Positions 1 through 9,671 of a stretch of 36,645 nucleotides of DNA are shown one piece after another (within the stretch, counting starts at the first letter, position 1; the number at the start of each line of letters is the position of its first letter). The DNA lies in the NCBI GenBank assembly GCA_017987115.1, contig JAGNUG010000026.1:1-36645 (forward strand), written 5' to 3'. Source of the stretch: Flavobacteriales bacterium. GTDB lineage: Bacteria > Bacteroidota > Bacteroidia > Flavobacteriales_F > PHOS-HE28. The notes below the pieces were generated by a model, which was given only the letters and a program-made list of their open reading frames with translations, did no database searches and had not been told where the DNA came from. The translations under genes and the position numbers were made by a program.

Positions 1-2456
1 CTTATGGTCAGGTTCTTTATGGCCAGCTCGCTGTTAAGTTCGAAAATGACCTCATCATCCGCGGGGTCAGGGAATACATTGATAGTGGTGCCATTTGCGA
101 TCTGATCAATTCCAACGTTGCCCATCAATAACACACAATAATCCTCTACTTCGCCATACTCGAATGTTGCTTCACACCCGCTTGGGATCGCTTCTTGATA
201 CTGCATGATAACACGCAAGCGAACTATCCCGGGAACTGCTGTCGCGGGAATGGTGATATCACCCGTCAACGCGGAGTTGGTTGTTGCAGTTGCATTGAAC
301 ACGCGCTCCGCGGTACTGAATATGCCGTCCGTGTTGAAATCCATATACACGGAGAACCATTCGCCGTATTGGAAACCGTCATATCCTGGAGTTAAGGTAA
401 TGGAGTAGGTCTGCCCAATGTTCATCGGTGTGCTCTGACCGGTGTAATCACCATACCCGCCATCATCGCCGGAAATATTTGAGATATCACCGACCACAAC
501 GCTTTGTATGAACTCGTCATCCGTTCCGCCTTCAGACGGACAATAGCTCAGGTCAACACAATCACCGCAATCGGCGGTCGTGAACAGCAAAGCATCGGAC
601 CAATCGCTTTGCTCACCATTGCACGTGCTACGGATCTGAACTTGATAAGGCGTACATCCTTCCAAGCCTGAGAGGGTGTAAGGAGTAGTGGTAAGCCCTG
701 GCAAAGTGTTCCATGCGGTAGTGCCTTGCAAAGCATATTGCAGATCGTATGTGGCGGCGGCAGCTACTACTGGCCATGAGATCTCTGCTGAGTTCGCGGT
801 GGTACTGGTAAGTAATAGGCTGCTCGGCACATTGCAACATCCTTCTGAAAGGAAGATGAACGAACTGCTGTATTCACTCATTTCCGAGCCGCAATCGACG
901 CGTACTTGGAATTCATATTGGGCGCATGCAAGGATGTCGCTGGCGGTGAATTGCGGAGCGGTCAATCCGGTTACTACTTCCCAAGTTGGTGTTCCTACTG
1001 GACGGTATTGAAGATCGAACACGGTACCGGCTGTTGAGCTCCATGACATTGTGGCTTCGCCGATCAACGGGTTGGCAGCAGTAAGGTTGTACGGTGAAGG
1101 ACATGTACCACATCCATTCATGATCAACTGCATGCTGTTCCCTGCGCTGATCCGGCCGCCTGTTACTGTTTGTCCGGCCAGATTGCCTACTTGTTCAGTA
1201 CCATCGAATAAGGCTTGTCTGATGTATAACGCGCCCGCTGCAGGGTCCCCGGAAACCAGGCTCATAAGCGAAGAACAAGGTGCGCTGTACAACAACCCGA
1301 TCACACCTGCTGTCAATGGGCTTGCGAATGAAGTTCCGGATGTGGACCCATACCCACCGCCCTGTGAAGTGGTCCGCACATTTTCACCCGGTGCACCAAC
1401 ATCGATCGTAGTAAGGCCATAGCCGGAAAAGGTTCTGTTGTCCGCATTATTCGTAGCGGTCACACTGATCATGAAGTCACTCGCGCATGCTGTTGGAAGG
1501 TCGCCAACATTATCCACATTCACATTCTGGTTCGATGTTGCTCCGCAGTTAAGAACACCTTCAGCCCCAAGTGAGTCGTAGATCGCACACCATAACGGCG
1601 CATCAGCCGGGTCGCCACCATCGATACCCCAACTTGCATTGGTTGCAACAACAAAAGCACCTTCGGCGCCATTGCTCTCATTATATCTACGGCGCATGAC
1701 CCACGGATAAGTGTAAGCAGCAACAACTGAAGCTTCTTGCACGCCACCATAATCAACCACCATCATTTTTACGTTCCAGTTCGCACCTGCAACACCGATC
1801 GAGTTGTCTCCGGTAGCACCGATCATCCCCGCCACTTGGGTTCCGTGACCGCCGCCATAAACATCATCGTCGCCTCCTGGCGTATTCCATCCACGGAAAT
1901 CATCAACATAGCCGTTACCATCGTCGTCAATATTGTTGTTGGGGATCTCTGCATGGTTGAACCACGCATTGCCGATGAGGTCAGCATGTGGCAGGTCAGC
2001 ATCCTCTATGATGCACACAACAATGGTATCGCCGGTTGCAGTAACACCTCCTGTACTAATATCCCATGCGGCTTCACTATCAATGTTCTGGTGATGCCAT
2101 TGCTGAGCATATTGAGTATCATTCGGGACTTCGCGTTCCTTTACAATATGGTTGTTCTGTGCCATTTGCACAAGCGGGTGCCTGCGCACTTCACGCAATA
2201 GTACGTTCTGGTCAATGTCCAAGGCATCAAAATGCAACAACCATGCGCGCATGGGCTCACTGATGACCCCTTCAACCCTCAACCCGGTTGGTATGCCTTT
2301 GATCGCCGCAAGGTCCGAAACGACTTGATCAGCACTAGCCCCAGGAGCAAGCATGATCATAATGTCACCGGGAACGATGGACGGGCCTTGTGATCGAACT
2401 GAATTAGGCACTAAAATGGACAGAACGATCAAGGCGAATGCGTGGTACTGCTTCAT
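1..2456 (-). CDS. Subtilisin-like (S8) secreted protease with Fn3, GEVED and T9SS sorting domains, 3' end outside window
   Basis: A secreted serine protease, presumably exported through the Sec system and then T9SS. The frame is open from ATG at 2456 to the left edge (818 codons), so the C-terminus is missing. Residues 1-22 are a signal peptide ending in VRSQ. The peptidase domain spans about 110-440: His204 in GGGHGTQVAG, oxyanion Asn near 309, nucleophile Ser376 in GTSFASP. The Asp motif is unusual (IIEDADLPHADL, residues 149-160). Two fibronectin type III domains follow (about 452-545 and 546-635), then a GEVED domain ending in GEVEDY near 768. A type A sorting domain begins with the segment containing VFPDP and is cut by the window edge. 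Lineage, domain order and secretion route are well supported; the substrate is unknown. It is transcribed divergently from the adhesin-like gene at 2857. Confidence 0.9.
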   Translation of the reverse strand, partial: MKQYHAFALIVLSILVPNSVRSQGPSIVPGDIMIMLAPGASADQVVSDLAAIKGIPTGLRVEGVISEPMRAWLLHFDALDIDQNVLLREVRRHPLVQMAQNNHIVKEREVPNDTQYAQQWHHQNIDSEAAWDISTGGVTATGDTIVVCIIEDADLPHADLIGNAWFNHAEIPNNNIDDDGNGYVDDFRGWNTPGGDDDVYGGGHGTQVAGMIGATGDNSIGVAGANWNVKMMVVDYGGVQEASVVAAYTYPWVMRRRYNESNGAEGAFVVATNASWGIDGGDPADAPLWCAIYDSLGAEGVLNCGATSNQNVNVDNVGDLPTACASDFMISVTATNNADNRTFSGYGLTTIDVGAPGENVRTTSQGGGYGSTSGTSFASPLTAGVIGLLYSAPCSSLMSLVSGDPAAGALYIRQALFDGTEQVGNLAGQTVTGGRISAGNSMQLIMNGCGTCPSPYNLTAANPLIGEATMSWSSTAGTVFDLQYRPVGTPTWEVVTGLTAPQFTASDILACAQYEFQVRVDCGSEMSEYSSSFIFLSEGCCNVPSSLLLTSTTANSAEISWPVVAAAATYDLQYALQGTTAWNTLPGLTTTPYTLSGLEGCTPYQVQIRSTCNGEQSDWSDALLFTTADCGDCVDLSYCPSEGGTDDEFIQSVVVGDISNISGDDGGYGDYTGQSTPMNIGQTYSITLTPGYDGFQYGEWFSVYMDFNTDGIFSTAERVFNATATTNSALTGDITIPATAVPGIVRLRVIMQYQEAIPSGCEATFEYGEVEDYCVLLMGNVGIDQIANGTTINVFPDPADDEVIFELNSELAIKNLTI

Positions 2457-2485
2457 AAAGTTGAGTTGAAAAAGAGGGTATGTTG

Positions 2486-2514
2486 CAAACTTACGGCTCT
2501 AGGCCGAGAAGCAA
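2486..2514 (-). promoter_or_regulatory. Bacteroidota-type promoter of the S8 protease
   Basis: On the minus strand, TTG (2514-2512) is followed by an 18-base spacer and TAAGTTTG (2493-2486). This is a full match to the TAnnTTTG -7 box and near-ideal -33 spacing. Transcription would begin about 25 bases before the ATG at 2456. No Shine-Dalgarno sequence is evident, as is common in this phylum. Confidence 0.6.
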
Positions 2515-2856
2515 TGCGGATGTTGGGCTTATCCGGCGACTTTCAGATACTGAAAATTGGATTGCTGAACGCAACTCGGGGAGGCACATGGATCCCGCAT
2601 CGGATGAGAAGACGGGTCCACCTCAAAATAATGTCCATTTCATGGTCACAAGTCACATGCCGAGAGGCAACCAATTGCACTATACCACAGTCTATGAGCC
2701 GATAAATTGAATTCCGATCGGTCGGAATTGAACATGCTGTGCATAGCTAATAGTCTGGAAGTCATAGGTAAAGGTAGGTCCGGAGCCCAATAATCAATAG
2801 AAGTCCGGATGTACCGGTAAGTTCCTGCTTTACATTAGCCCTGAATTCGGTTGAAC
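2515..2856. other. Intergenic region between divergent secreted-protein genes, with an inverted repeat
   Basis: About 340 bases without a convincing gene; the short open frames here have no recognisable product. The main structure is a perfect inverted repeat at 2710-2729 (8-base arms AATTCCGA/TCGGAATT around TCGG). It has no T-run, so it looks more like a protein-binding site than a terminator. A weak -7-like TACATTAG at 2831-2838 lies just before the adhesin gene but has no good -33 partner. Confidence 0.4.
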
Positions 2857-5802
2857 ATGAATAATAAGTTGTTGTCCACGCTGTTAGCAGTGATCGCATA
2901 TGCGGTGACGGCCTCTGGAGTATTAGGTCAGAACAGTTGTCCCAATACGGGCTTTGAAGATGGTGACTTCACGAACTGGACTGGTGGTACAGGAACCTGT
3001 TGCCCCATTAATGTAACCGGTGTGAATATCATTGACGGTCGGCATACGATCATGACGGGTCCGGGAACGGATCCCAATACCGACGGCGCTATTACGGTAG
3101 TTGCTCCCGGAGGAGGCGGTTTTTCGGCACGGTTGGGTAACGATCAATCCGGTAATCAGGCGGAACGGTTGACCTATTCCATGACGGTGGATGCCAATAA
3201 TCAACTTTTCATTTATCGTTATGCAGTTGTTCTTGAAGATCCATCTCATAGCCCGAGTGAGCAGCCACGTTTCGATATTACCATGTTCGACGAGAACGGT
3301 GCGCTCATTAATTGCGGTGTGTATAGTGTAACATCCGCAGCGGGCATTCCAGGTTTCGTTACGTTGCAGAACCAGTTCTTCACAACGGTGAATTACAAGG
3401 ATTGGACAGCGGTCGGCATGGACCTTTCCGCTTATGTCGGCCAAACGGTGACGATCCAGTTTGCTACCGGTGATTGTGATCTGGGTGGTCATTATGGATA
3501 CGCATACATCGATTGTTATTGCAGCTCCTTAGCGCTCACGTCCGATTTTTGTCCAGGGCTGCCAACAGCCGTGCTGGAGGCGCCATTGGGTTTTGCAACC
3601 TATCAATGGTCCGATCTCAATGGTATTATTCCAGGTGAAACAGCTGCAGCCCTAACGATCGATGCGCCAGCTACAGGACAGACGTATAGTTGTGAGCTTA
3701 CCTCGGTTACGGGCTGCACCGTAACGCTAAGTTCAACATTGACACCTACTGTACTTGCTGCTGGACTTAGTCAAGTGGGTAATTGCCAGAACGATGTCCA
3801 GTTCACGGATAACTCCGTGGTAGTTAGTGGGCCGGCCATCAGTAATTGGTTATGGGATTTTGGTGATGGTACTACAAGCACGGATCAGAACCCGTTCCAT
3901 TCATTTGATACCCCGGGAGATCATGACATCTCATTGAGCGTATATAGTAATGGCGATTGTCCGGATGTTGCTACAGCCACGATCAGTTTGATACCGTCAC
4001 CGCAGGTCGGCTTCACGGTTACCGAAGCATGTGAGGGCTTACCCACGCAATTCAATGATACTACGGAGTTGTTGGCAGGGCTTGTAGAACGAAGATGGGA
4101 TTTCGGGGATGGACCTCCGGGCTCTTCGGACGTTTCGCCTACACATGTTTATACACCGGATGGCAGTTACGATGTATCCCTCTTTATTGAATTTGATAAC
4201 GGTTGCATGGACAGTGTTACCGTACAGGTGAACATAGCGGATGTGCCCGTAGTGGACCTTGGACCGGATCAAACAGTTTGCGAAGGGGTAGGCGTTAACT
4301 TGAATGCAGGAAACCCAGGCCTTACCTATCTCTGGAGCACGGGGGCGGTTACGCAGACCATTCAACCCACAACAACCGGTGATTATTGGGTAGAAGTGGA
4401 GAACGCAGGACTATGCGCAGGAGTTGATACGGTATACGTACAGTTCGACCCGTTGCCGGTCCTACAACTTCAGGACTCAACCACATGCATTGCAAATTCA
4501 GTTACGCTGGATGCGATGAATCCCGGTGCAACTTATTCTTGGAATACTGGTGAGAATACGCAAACGCTTACTGTTTCGCAGAACAGCGGGATCCATACGG
4601 TGACGGTCACAAGCCCAGAGGGCTGTTCGATCCAAGAGAGTGCGTCGGTGTTTTTTGCGCCTTTGGTTTCGGTGGAATTAGGCACAGTGGATGCACCCTG
4701 TTATGGTGAGGTCGTAACGCTGGACGCAGGAACATTTCCGAACGCGCAATACCTGTGGAGCACTTCATCAACTGACCAGGCCATCGACGTTGTTGATGAC
4801 GCTATGATCTATTTGGAGATCAGTAACGGTTATTGCACGGCAACGGATTCCGTTGAGGTCATTTTCGACCCGCTACCGCAGATCCAATTGAACGATTCCA
4901 TTTTGTGCATTGAGAATACGCTCGTACTTGATGCTACGAATCCAGCATGCACGTATTTATGGAGCACAGGTGAGACCACGCCGACCATTACCGTGGGTGT
5001 GAATTCCGAAGTGTTCAGTGTGGTGGTCACAGCACCCAACGGTTGCAATAATTCAGATCAAGCGGATATCACGTTCATCCCTAGCATCATTCTGGACCTT
5101 GGGTTGGATAGTGTGTTATGCGATATGGATACGATCCTTTTCGATGCGACCAATCCCAATGGCTCTTACCTCTGGAGCGATGGTAGCACCAATGCTGGGA
5201 TAAGCATCACGGAAAGCACCGATCTGTCGGTCTTTGTTACCAATGGATATTGCACGGCCGTGGATACGGTCATACTTCAGTTCATTCCCAATCCGGCGCA
5301 TGTGGAAGTGACACTTATCGACACTTGCTTTGAGGACCCACGGGTCGTTGTAACGCTTGAAGGAAGTGTTTCGGGTACCTTGTATGATTGGAGCACCGGT
5401 GAATCGACGCAGGATATCCAGGTCACTGATTTCGGTGAATATGTGGTGATGGCCACCAATCTGCCACGTTGCGCCACCGTTGATACGATCGTTGTTCGTG
5501 AGTACTGTCCGCCACGTGTTTTTGTACCGAATGCCTTTACGCCGGACAATGATGGGTTCAACGAGAATTTCTTCCCGATCGGATACAACATCAGGACCGT
5601 TCAGTTCATGATCTTCGACCGATGGGGAGAACGGATCTTCCGTTCCGTTGAAGATGGTAACGGATGGGATGGACGCGTTGGCGGGAAGCTTGCGAAGACG
5701 GAAGTGTACAACTGGCGCTATGATTACGTACCGATCTTGGATGCAAATGGCACCACTGGCGCTGTTGTAACGATCCAGGGCGTAGTGACCTTATTGCGCT
5801 AG
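2857..5802 (+). CDS. Large secreted PKD/Ig-repeat protein with gliding-motility-type (type B) T9SS C-terminal domain
   Basis: A 981-residue exported, probably surface-attached adhesin-like protein. I chose ATG 2857 over the in-frame TTG at 2851 because MNNKLLSTLLAVIAYAV starts a normal signal peptide ending near VLGQ. Residues about 25-230 look like a Cys-containing jelly-roll domain, then an Ig-like segment. Two PKD domains follow (WLWDFGDGTTS and RRWDFGDG). Next are six tandem units of about 80 residues, each with a Cys and a core like TYLWSTGAVTQTI. The C-terminus (about 890-981) is the CHU_C/TIGR04131 domain: VPNAFTPDNDGFNENF, FDRWGERIF, NGWDGR. This domain directs T9SS export and is usually linked to surface attachment via PorU/SprF-type machinery. 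The gene converges on murF-alr with 3 bases between stop codons. The ligand is unknown. Confidence 0.9.
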   Translation: MNNKLLSTLLAVIAYAVTASGVLGQNSCPNTGFEDGDFTNWTGGTGTCCPINVTGVNIIDGRHTIMTGPGTDPNTDGAITVVAPGGGGFSARLGNDQSGNQAERLTYSMTVDANNQLFIYRYAVVLEDPSHSPSEQPRFDITMFDENGALINCGVYSVTSAAGIPGFVTLQNQFFTTVNYKDWTAVGMDLSAYVGQTVTIQFATGDCDLGGHYGYAYIDCYCSSLALTSDFCPGLPTAVLEAPLGFATYQWSDLNGIIPGETAAALTIDAPATGQTYSCELTSVTGCTVTLSSTLTPTVLAAGLSQVGNCQNDVQFTDNSVVVSGPAISNWLWDFGDGTTSTDQNPFHSFDTPGDHDISLSVYSNGDCPDVATATISLIPSPQVGFTVTEACEGLPTQFNDTTELLAGLVERRWDFGDGPPGSSDVSPTHVYTPDGSYDVSLFIEFDNGCMDSVTVQVNIADVPVVDLGPDQTVCEGVGVNLNAGNPGLTYLWSTGAVTQTIQPTTTGDYWVEVENAGLCAGVDTVYVQFDPLPVLQLQDSTTCIANSVTLDAMNPGATYSWNTGENTQTLTVSQNSGIHTVTVTSPEGCSIQESASVFFAPLVSVELGTVDAPCYGEVVTLDAGTFPNAQYLWSTSSTDQAIDVVDDAMIYLEISNGYCTATDSVEVIFDPLPQIQLNDSILCIENTLVLDATNPACTYLWSTGETTPTITVGVNSEVFSVVVTAPNGCNNSDQADITFIPSIILDLGLDSVLCDMDTILFDATNPNGSYLWSDGSTNAGISITESTDLSVFVTNGYCTAVDTVILQFIPNPAHVEVTLIDTCFEDPRVVVTLEGSVSGTLYDWSTGESTQDIQVTDFGEYVVMATNLPRCATVDTIVVREYCPPRVFVPNAFTPDNDGFNENFFPIGYNIRTVQFMIFDRWGERIFRSVEDGNGWDGRVGGKLAKTEVYNWRYDYVPILDANGTTGAVVTIQGVVTLLR

Positions 5803-5805
5803 AAC

Positions 5806-8274
5806 CTACTCGTGCAAGTACACCCGTTTCACACGCGGTGCAATTGAGGTAAGCACTTCATAAGGGATCGTACCCATGTCCGTGGCCAGTTCCGTTACGG
5901 GATGCTCCGGGCTGAACACGATGGCCATATCATCCGGGGAACATGGAATATTGGTGACATCCACCATGACCATGTCCATGCAAACGTTCCCGACGATAGG
6001 CGCAGGTTTTCCGTTGATCCACACACGACCGTTACCATTGCTCAGGCGACGGCTCAGTCCATCGGCGTATCCGATCGGAAGTGTTGCGATCCGTGAATCT
6101 TTGTCTGCTTTCCACGTGCGCCCATAGCCAACGCTGTCGCCAACACACAACGTCTTTAGTTGAGCGATCGGTGATCGCAAGGTCGTTGTCGTTCGCAAGT
6201 GCGCCATTTCTTCTGCGGATGATGCAACCCCATGCAGTCCGATCCCAAGGCGCACCATATCCAATTGGGCTTCCGGGAATCGGGAAATACTTGCCGTGTT
6301 GGCGATATGCCTTAACGGTTCATTGTCCAGAACGCCGCAGATCGAGTCGGCCATCTGCTTGAACAATGCGATCTGTTCGCGCGTGAAGGCATCGTACGCT
6401 GGATCCTCGCTTGCTGCCAGATGCGAGAAGATCCCGACAACATTCAACCTCTTGTTCTTCCTCAAACGGTCGATCAACTCCGGAACCTCATTCGCAGTAA
6501 ATCCCAAACGATGCATGCCGGTATCCAATTTGATGTGGATCGGTGGTGCTTCGGAATGTTGCCGGATCATGCGTTCTGCTTCATCTAATGAACGCAGATC
6601 AAAAACCTCCGCTTCCAATCGGAAACGGTGAAGCGCCTCGAAAGGAACCGGCTCCGGGTTCATCACCAGAATAGGCAAACGGATACCGTTCTGCCGCAGT
6701 TCGATCCCTTCATCAGCATAGGCCACGCCGAGGTAGTGTACCTGTTCATGCGCGAACAAACGAGCAAGCTCCAACGCACCACTTCCGTATCCGAATGCCT
6801 TTACCATGGCCATTGTCCGCGTTGGCGGTGAGAGCAGACCTCGATAATGATTCAAGTTATGGCGCACCGCTTCAAGATCGATCTCCAACACGGTGCCATG
6901 TACTTGACGTTGCCAGTGCTGCGCCAATCGTTCCAACGCGAATGTGCGCGCCCCTTTGATCAGGATCGTATGGCCGGCAAGCTCGGCTGTGTCGACACCT
7001 TTCAATGCATCTGCAGTATCGGAGAAAAAAGTTGATGCTTCAGGGAACAGCGCACGATTTGTATTGAGTTGCGGTCCAATGCCGATCACACGTTCCACCC
7101 CCGAACGGATCATTCGGTCCGCGACACGTTGGTACAATGTCGATGCATGCTCACCGCTCTCGATGATATCCGTAAGCACCACGGTCTTCGGTCTGCCTTG
7201 CGCTACTATGACCAAGTGTTCCAATGCGATTGAGAGCGAGGCCTCATCATTGCTATACGCATCGTTGATCAACGTGGTGCCATGCACACCATCCAGGACC
7301 TCCAGCCGCATCGCCACGGGCGTCAAGTGAGGCGTGCGTTCCGTGATCCAAGCAGGTTTGTGACCAAGGTGCAGTAAGAGCGTTACGCAATGCAATGCAT
7401 TTTCTGCCGAAGCATGATCAGTGAACGGGATCTCGAAGGTGAACTGATCATTCGCTCTGCTCACCGTAATGTGTGTTCTATCGGCGATGGTCTCTTCGTG
7501 CAACACATGCAACCAACCCGAATTCTCACGCGACCAACCGAGCTCTGTTACGCGCTGTGCGAGTCCGGTTTGTTGCAGCGCATCGGCGATCACCTTATGG
7601 TCTGCGCAGTATACAAGTACTTCCACATCACGGAACAGTCCAAGCTTCTCCGTTGCTTTTAGAATGTCGTTCTTGAAATTCTCGCCATGAGCCGGACCAA
7701 CATTGGTGATGACGCCGATGGTCGGTCTGATCACAGAGCGCAAATGCTCCATTTCACCGGGCTTGCTGATGCCTGCTTCAAAGACTCCGAGCGTATGCTC
7801 TTGGCCCATCTCCCAAACGCTCAAGGGCACTCCTACTTGGGAGTTCCAGCTGCCCGGACTACGAACTATATGTTCTTTTCCACGCAAGAGTTGATAGAGC
7901 CATTCTTTCACAACGGTCTTGCCATTGCTTCCGGTAATTCCCACGACGGGTGCTTGGAAATGGGCGCGATGCCAACCGGCCAAATGTTGCAATGCGCTCA
8001 GTGTATCGGTAACCCGTAAAACTGGAAAAGGAAGGTCAACGGTCGTGCTTTCATTCACCAGAAAGTAGCGCATCCCGCGATCATGGAGTTCCTTCAGGTA
8101 AGCGTGTCCATTGTGTCGTTCACCGTGCAGCGCAATGAACAAAGTGTTTTCCGGTGGATACGGTTTCCGTGAGTCAATGCTGATGTGTTCGATCACCGGG
8201 TCATCACCCATATTCGCATAGTGCACACCAAGTGCTGCAGCAATGTCTGAAAGTCGATGACCGTGTGTGGCCAT
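5806..8274 (-). CDS. murF-alr: Bifunctional MurF ligase / alanine racemase fusion
   Basis: An 822-residue cytoplasmic fusion that makes D-Ala and adds D-Ala-D-Ala to UDP-MurNAc-tripeptide, joining two peptidoglycan precursor steps. Residues 1-455 are MurF: the ATP P-loop GITGSNGKT at 112-120, a central ligase domain, and INDAYSND near 336-343. Residues about 460-822 are a fold-III alanine racemase: PLP lysine K492 in MVKAFGYGSG, catalytic Tyr717 in VGYGRTW, plus IGYADGLSR and GNVCMDMVMVDVT. Both halves keep their catalytic residues. The ATG overlaps the tdk stop by one base (TGATG), suggesting translational coupling. This fusion is known across Bacteroidota. Usage does not differ visibly from its neighbours. 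Confidence 0.97.
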   Translation of the reverse strand: MATHGHRLSDIAAALGVHYANMGDDPVIEHISIDSRKPYPPENTLFIALHGERHNGHAYLKELHDRGMRYFLVNESTTVDLPFPVLRVTDTLSALQHLAGWHRAHFQAPVVGITGSNGKTVVKEWLYQLLRGKEHIVRSPGSWNSQVGVPLSVWEMGQEHTLGVFEAGISKPGEMEHLRSVIRPTIGVITNVGPAHGENFKNDILKATEKLGLFRDVEVLVYCADHKVIADALQQTGLAQRVTELGWSRENSGWLHVLHEETIADRTHITVSRANDQFTFEIPFTDHASAENALHCVTLLLHLGHKPAWITERTPHLTPVAMRLEVLDGVHGTTLINDAYSNDEASLSIALEHLVIVAQGRPKTVVLTDIIESGEHASTLYQRVADRMIRSGVERVIGIGPQLNTNRALFPEASTFFSDTADALKGVDTAELAGHTILIKGARTFALERLAQHWQRQVHGTVLEIDLEAVRHNLNHYRGLLSPPTRTMAMVKAFGYGSGALELARLFAHEQVHYLGVAYADEGIELRQNGIRLPILVMNPEPVPFEALHRFRLEAEVFDLRSLDEAERMIRQHSEAPPIHIKLDTGMHRLGFTANEVPELIDRLRKNKRLNVVGIFSHLAASEDPAYDAFTREQIALFKQMADSICGVLDNEPLRHIANTASISRFPEAQLDMVRLGIGLHGVASSAEEMAHLRTTTTLRSPIAQLKTLCVGDSVGYGRTWKADKDSRIATLPIGYADGLSRRLSNGNGRVWINGKPAPIVGNVCMDMVMVDVTNIPCSPDDMAIVFSPEHPVTELATDMGTIPYEVLTSIAPRVKRVYLHE

Positions 8275-8888
8275 CAGCGCGTTGCGTTATCAGATCTGCG
8301 TTCGGCTTCCTCGGTGCGAAGCGCTTTCACGAAACACGTACGGCATAGTGGCTCGTAACTATCCGTTTCACCAAGCACGATCAATTCCTGACTTGCCGTA
8401 GTACGATGACTGAAGGTGGCCAACTCCCCGCATCGCATGCAGATCGCATGGACCTTGGTCACGTATTCCGCAGTAGCCATTAATTGAGGCATCGGGCCGA
8501 ATGGTTTTCCTTGGAAATCCATGTCAAGGCCGGCGGCGATCACGCGCACACCTTGATCCGCCAGTTGCTGGCATACCAACGGCAAACCCGCATCAAAGAA
8601 CTGTGCTTCATCGATCCCGACCACCTGGATATCTGACGCAAGCAATAGTAGATTGCTGCTGCTTGGCACGGGCGTGCTGCGGATCGTGGTTGCATCATGA
8701 CTTACAACATCGCTCTCCGCATAGCGTGTGTCCACACTTGGTTTGAAGATCTCTACGCGTTGTTTGGCGAATTCAGCGCGGCGCAACCTGCGGATCAACT
8801 CTTCGGTCTTCCCGGAGAACATGCTTCCGCATATCACTTCGATCCAACCCTTACGTTGCGTGTGTATTCCGGTGTGCTCCAAGAACAT
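8274..8888 (-). CDS. tdk: Thymidine kinase
   Basis: A 204-residue type II thymidine kinase that phosphorylates thymidine to dTMP in the salvage pathway. The Walker A loop [14 protein letters not shown] follows a short N-terminus. [11 protein letters not shown] is the Walker B/catalytic region, and a zinc-binding lobe is indicated by CMRCG and CRTC. The frame is open further upstream (to 8999), but ATG 8888 ([14 protein letters not shown]) gives the normal length; the extra upstream residues look like read-through of the divergent intergenic region. It is translationally coupled to murF-alr by the TGATG overlap. Confidence 0.95.
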   Translation of the reverse strand: MFLEHTGIHTQRKGWIEVICGSMFSGKTEELIRRLRRAEFAKQRVEIFKPSVDTRYAESDVVSHDATTIRSTPVPSSSNLLLLASDIQVVGIDEAQFFDAGLPLVCQQLADQGVRVIAAGLDMDFQGKPFGPMPQLMATAEYVTKVHAICMRCGELATFSHRTTASQELIVLGETDSYEPLCRTCFVKALRTEEAERRSDNATR

Positions 8889-9002
8889 GGTAGAACATGC
8901 AAAGAAGTTCTGAATGGAACGTTGTTTGCAAGGTGCCGCGAAAATAGGGATCTTCGCGAAGGAGCGTACATACATTTCCGGTATATATCTTGGGCACACC
9001 GT

Positions 9003-9671
9003 ATGGCAAAGGACAACAAGTACCGTAAGATCAATGAAATCCTCTCGGCCTTGACCGAAAGTGAGCGGCTATTGAGTGCGGGAGCGCTAGGGTTGGAAGG
9101 CTTGGAATCCGCGTGCAGCAACGCCCGTGAGCTATTCGAGCGGTTGGTGGTCCTTCGGCACAAGGCCCGCGAAGCGGCACTGAACAACTCGCTTACACAA
9201 GCAACAGAGGCGACATTAAGCGTTGAAGTTCCGAAGAAGGATGAAGTCGAAAAACCACTACGGTTGGATACACGTCCCCCGGAAGTTTTTGAACGACAGA
9301 CCTCGCTGATCGACGCGATCGAAGCCACACAAGCGGAAGAAGTGATCCCGGATAAGGCGAAGGCAACACCGAAGGAAGCGAAGCCTCAAAAGGCAACAAG
9401 CGGTTCTACCATCGCTGAAAAGATGGAAAAAGCATCTACGGCCGACCTGTCGAAGATCATCACGTTAAGCCACAAGTTCTGGTTCGTTGCGGAATTGTTC
9501 AACGGTGATCGGATCAATTATGAGAAGTCGATCGAAAAGCTCAACGGCTTCGGGGACCTGAAGGTCGCGCAGGCTTTTGTGGCCGACGAGGTTGTTGCGA
9601 AGCTCAAGAAACCCGCAGACCCCGAGGCCTTGAGCACATTCGAGGAATTGGTCAAGCGTCGCTACGCCTGA
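9003..9671 (+). CDS. Conserved Bacteroidota-type hypothetical protein
   Basis: A 222-residue cytoplasmic protein of unknown function. The frame is open to 8697 upstream, but that part overlaps tdk, so I start at ATG 9003 ([14 protein letters not shown]). Residues 1-70 are helical and charged. About 75-150 are low complexity, rich in Lys, Glu, Pro and Ala (probably disordered). Residues about 155-222 form a compact helical domain ([33 protein letters not shown]) that resembles a C-terminal module common in uncharacterised Bacteroidota proteins. Its TGA overlaps the ATG of the M28 peptidase by one base, so the two are probably cotranscribed. Confidence 0.8.
   Translation: MAKDNKYRKINEILSALTESERLLSAGALGLEGLESACSNARELFERLVVLRHKAREAALNNSLTQATEATLSVEVPKKDEVEKPLRLDTRPPEVFERQTSLIDAIEATQAEEVIPDKAKATPKEAKPQKATSGSTIAEKMEKASTADLSKIITLSHKFWFVAELFNGDRINYEKSIEKLNGFGDLKVAQAFVADEVVAKLKKPADPEALSTFEELVKRRYA

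Noticed and set aside
1051..2201. Two plus-strand frames (123 and 154 codons) opposite the S8 protease
   Set aside because: The minus-strand frame is continuous for 818 codons with all protease and Fn3 motifs; these are shadows.
2923..3492. 189-codon minus-strand frame inside the PKD protein gene
   Set aside because: It is antisense to a protein with clear domain structure and has no recognisable motif.
5806..8274. MurF-Alr fusion as a novelty
   Set aside because: This fusion is established in Bacteroidota and both active sites are normal.
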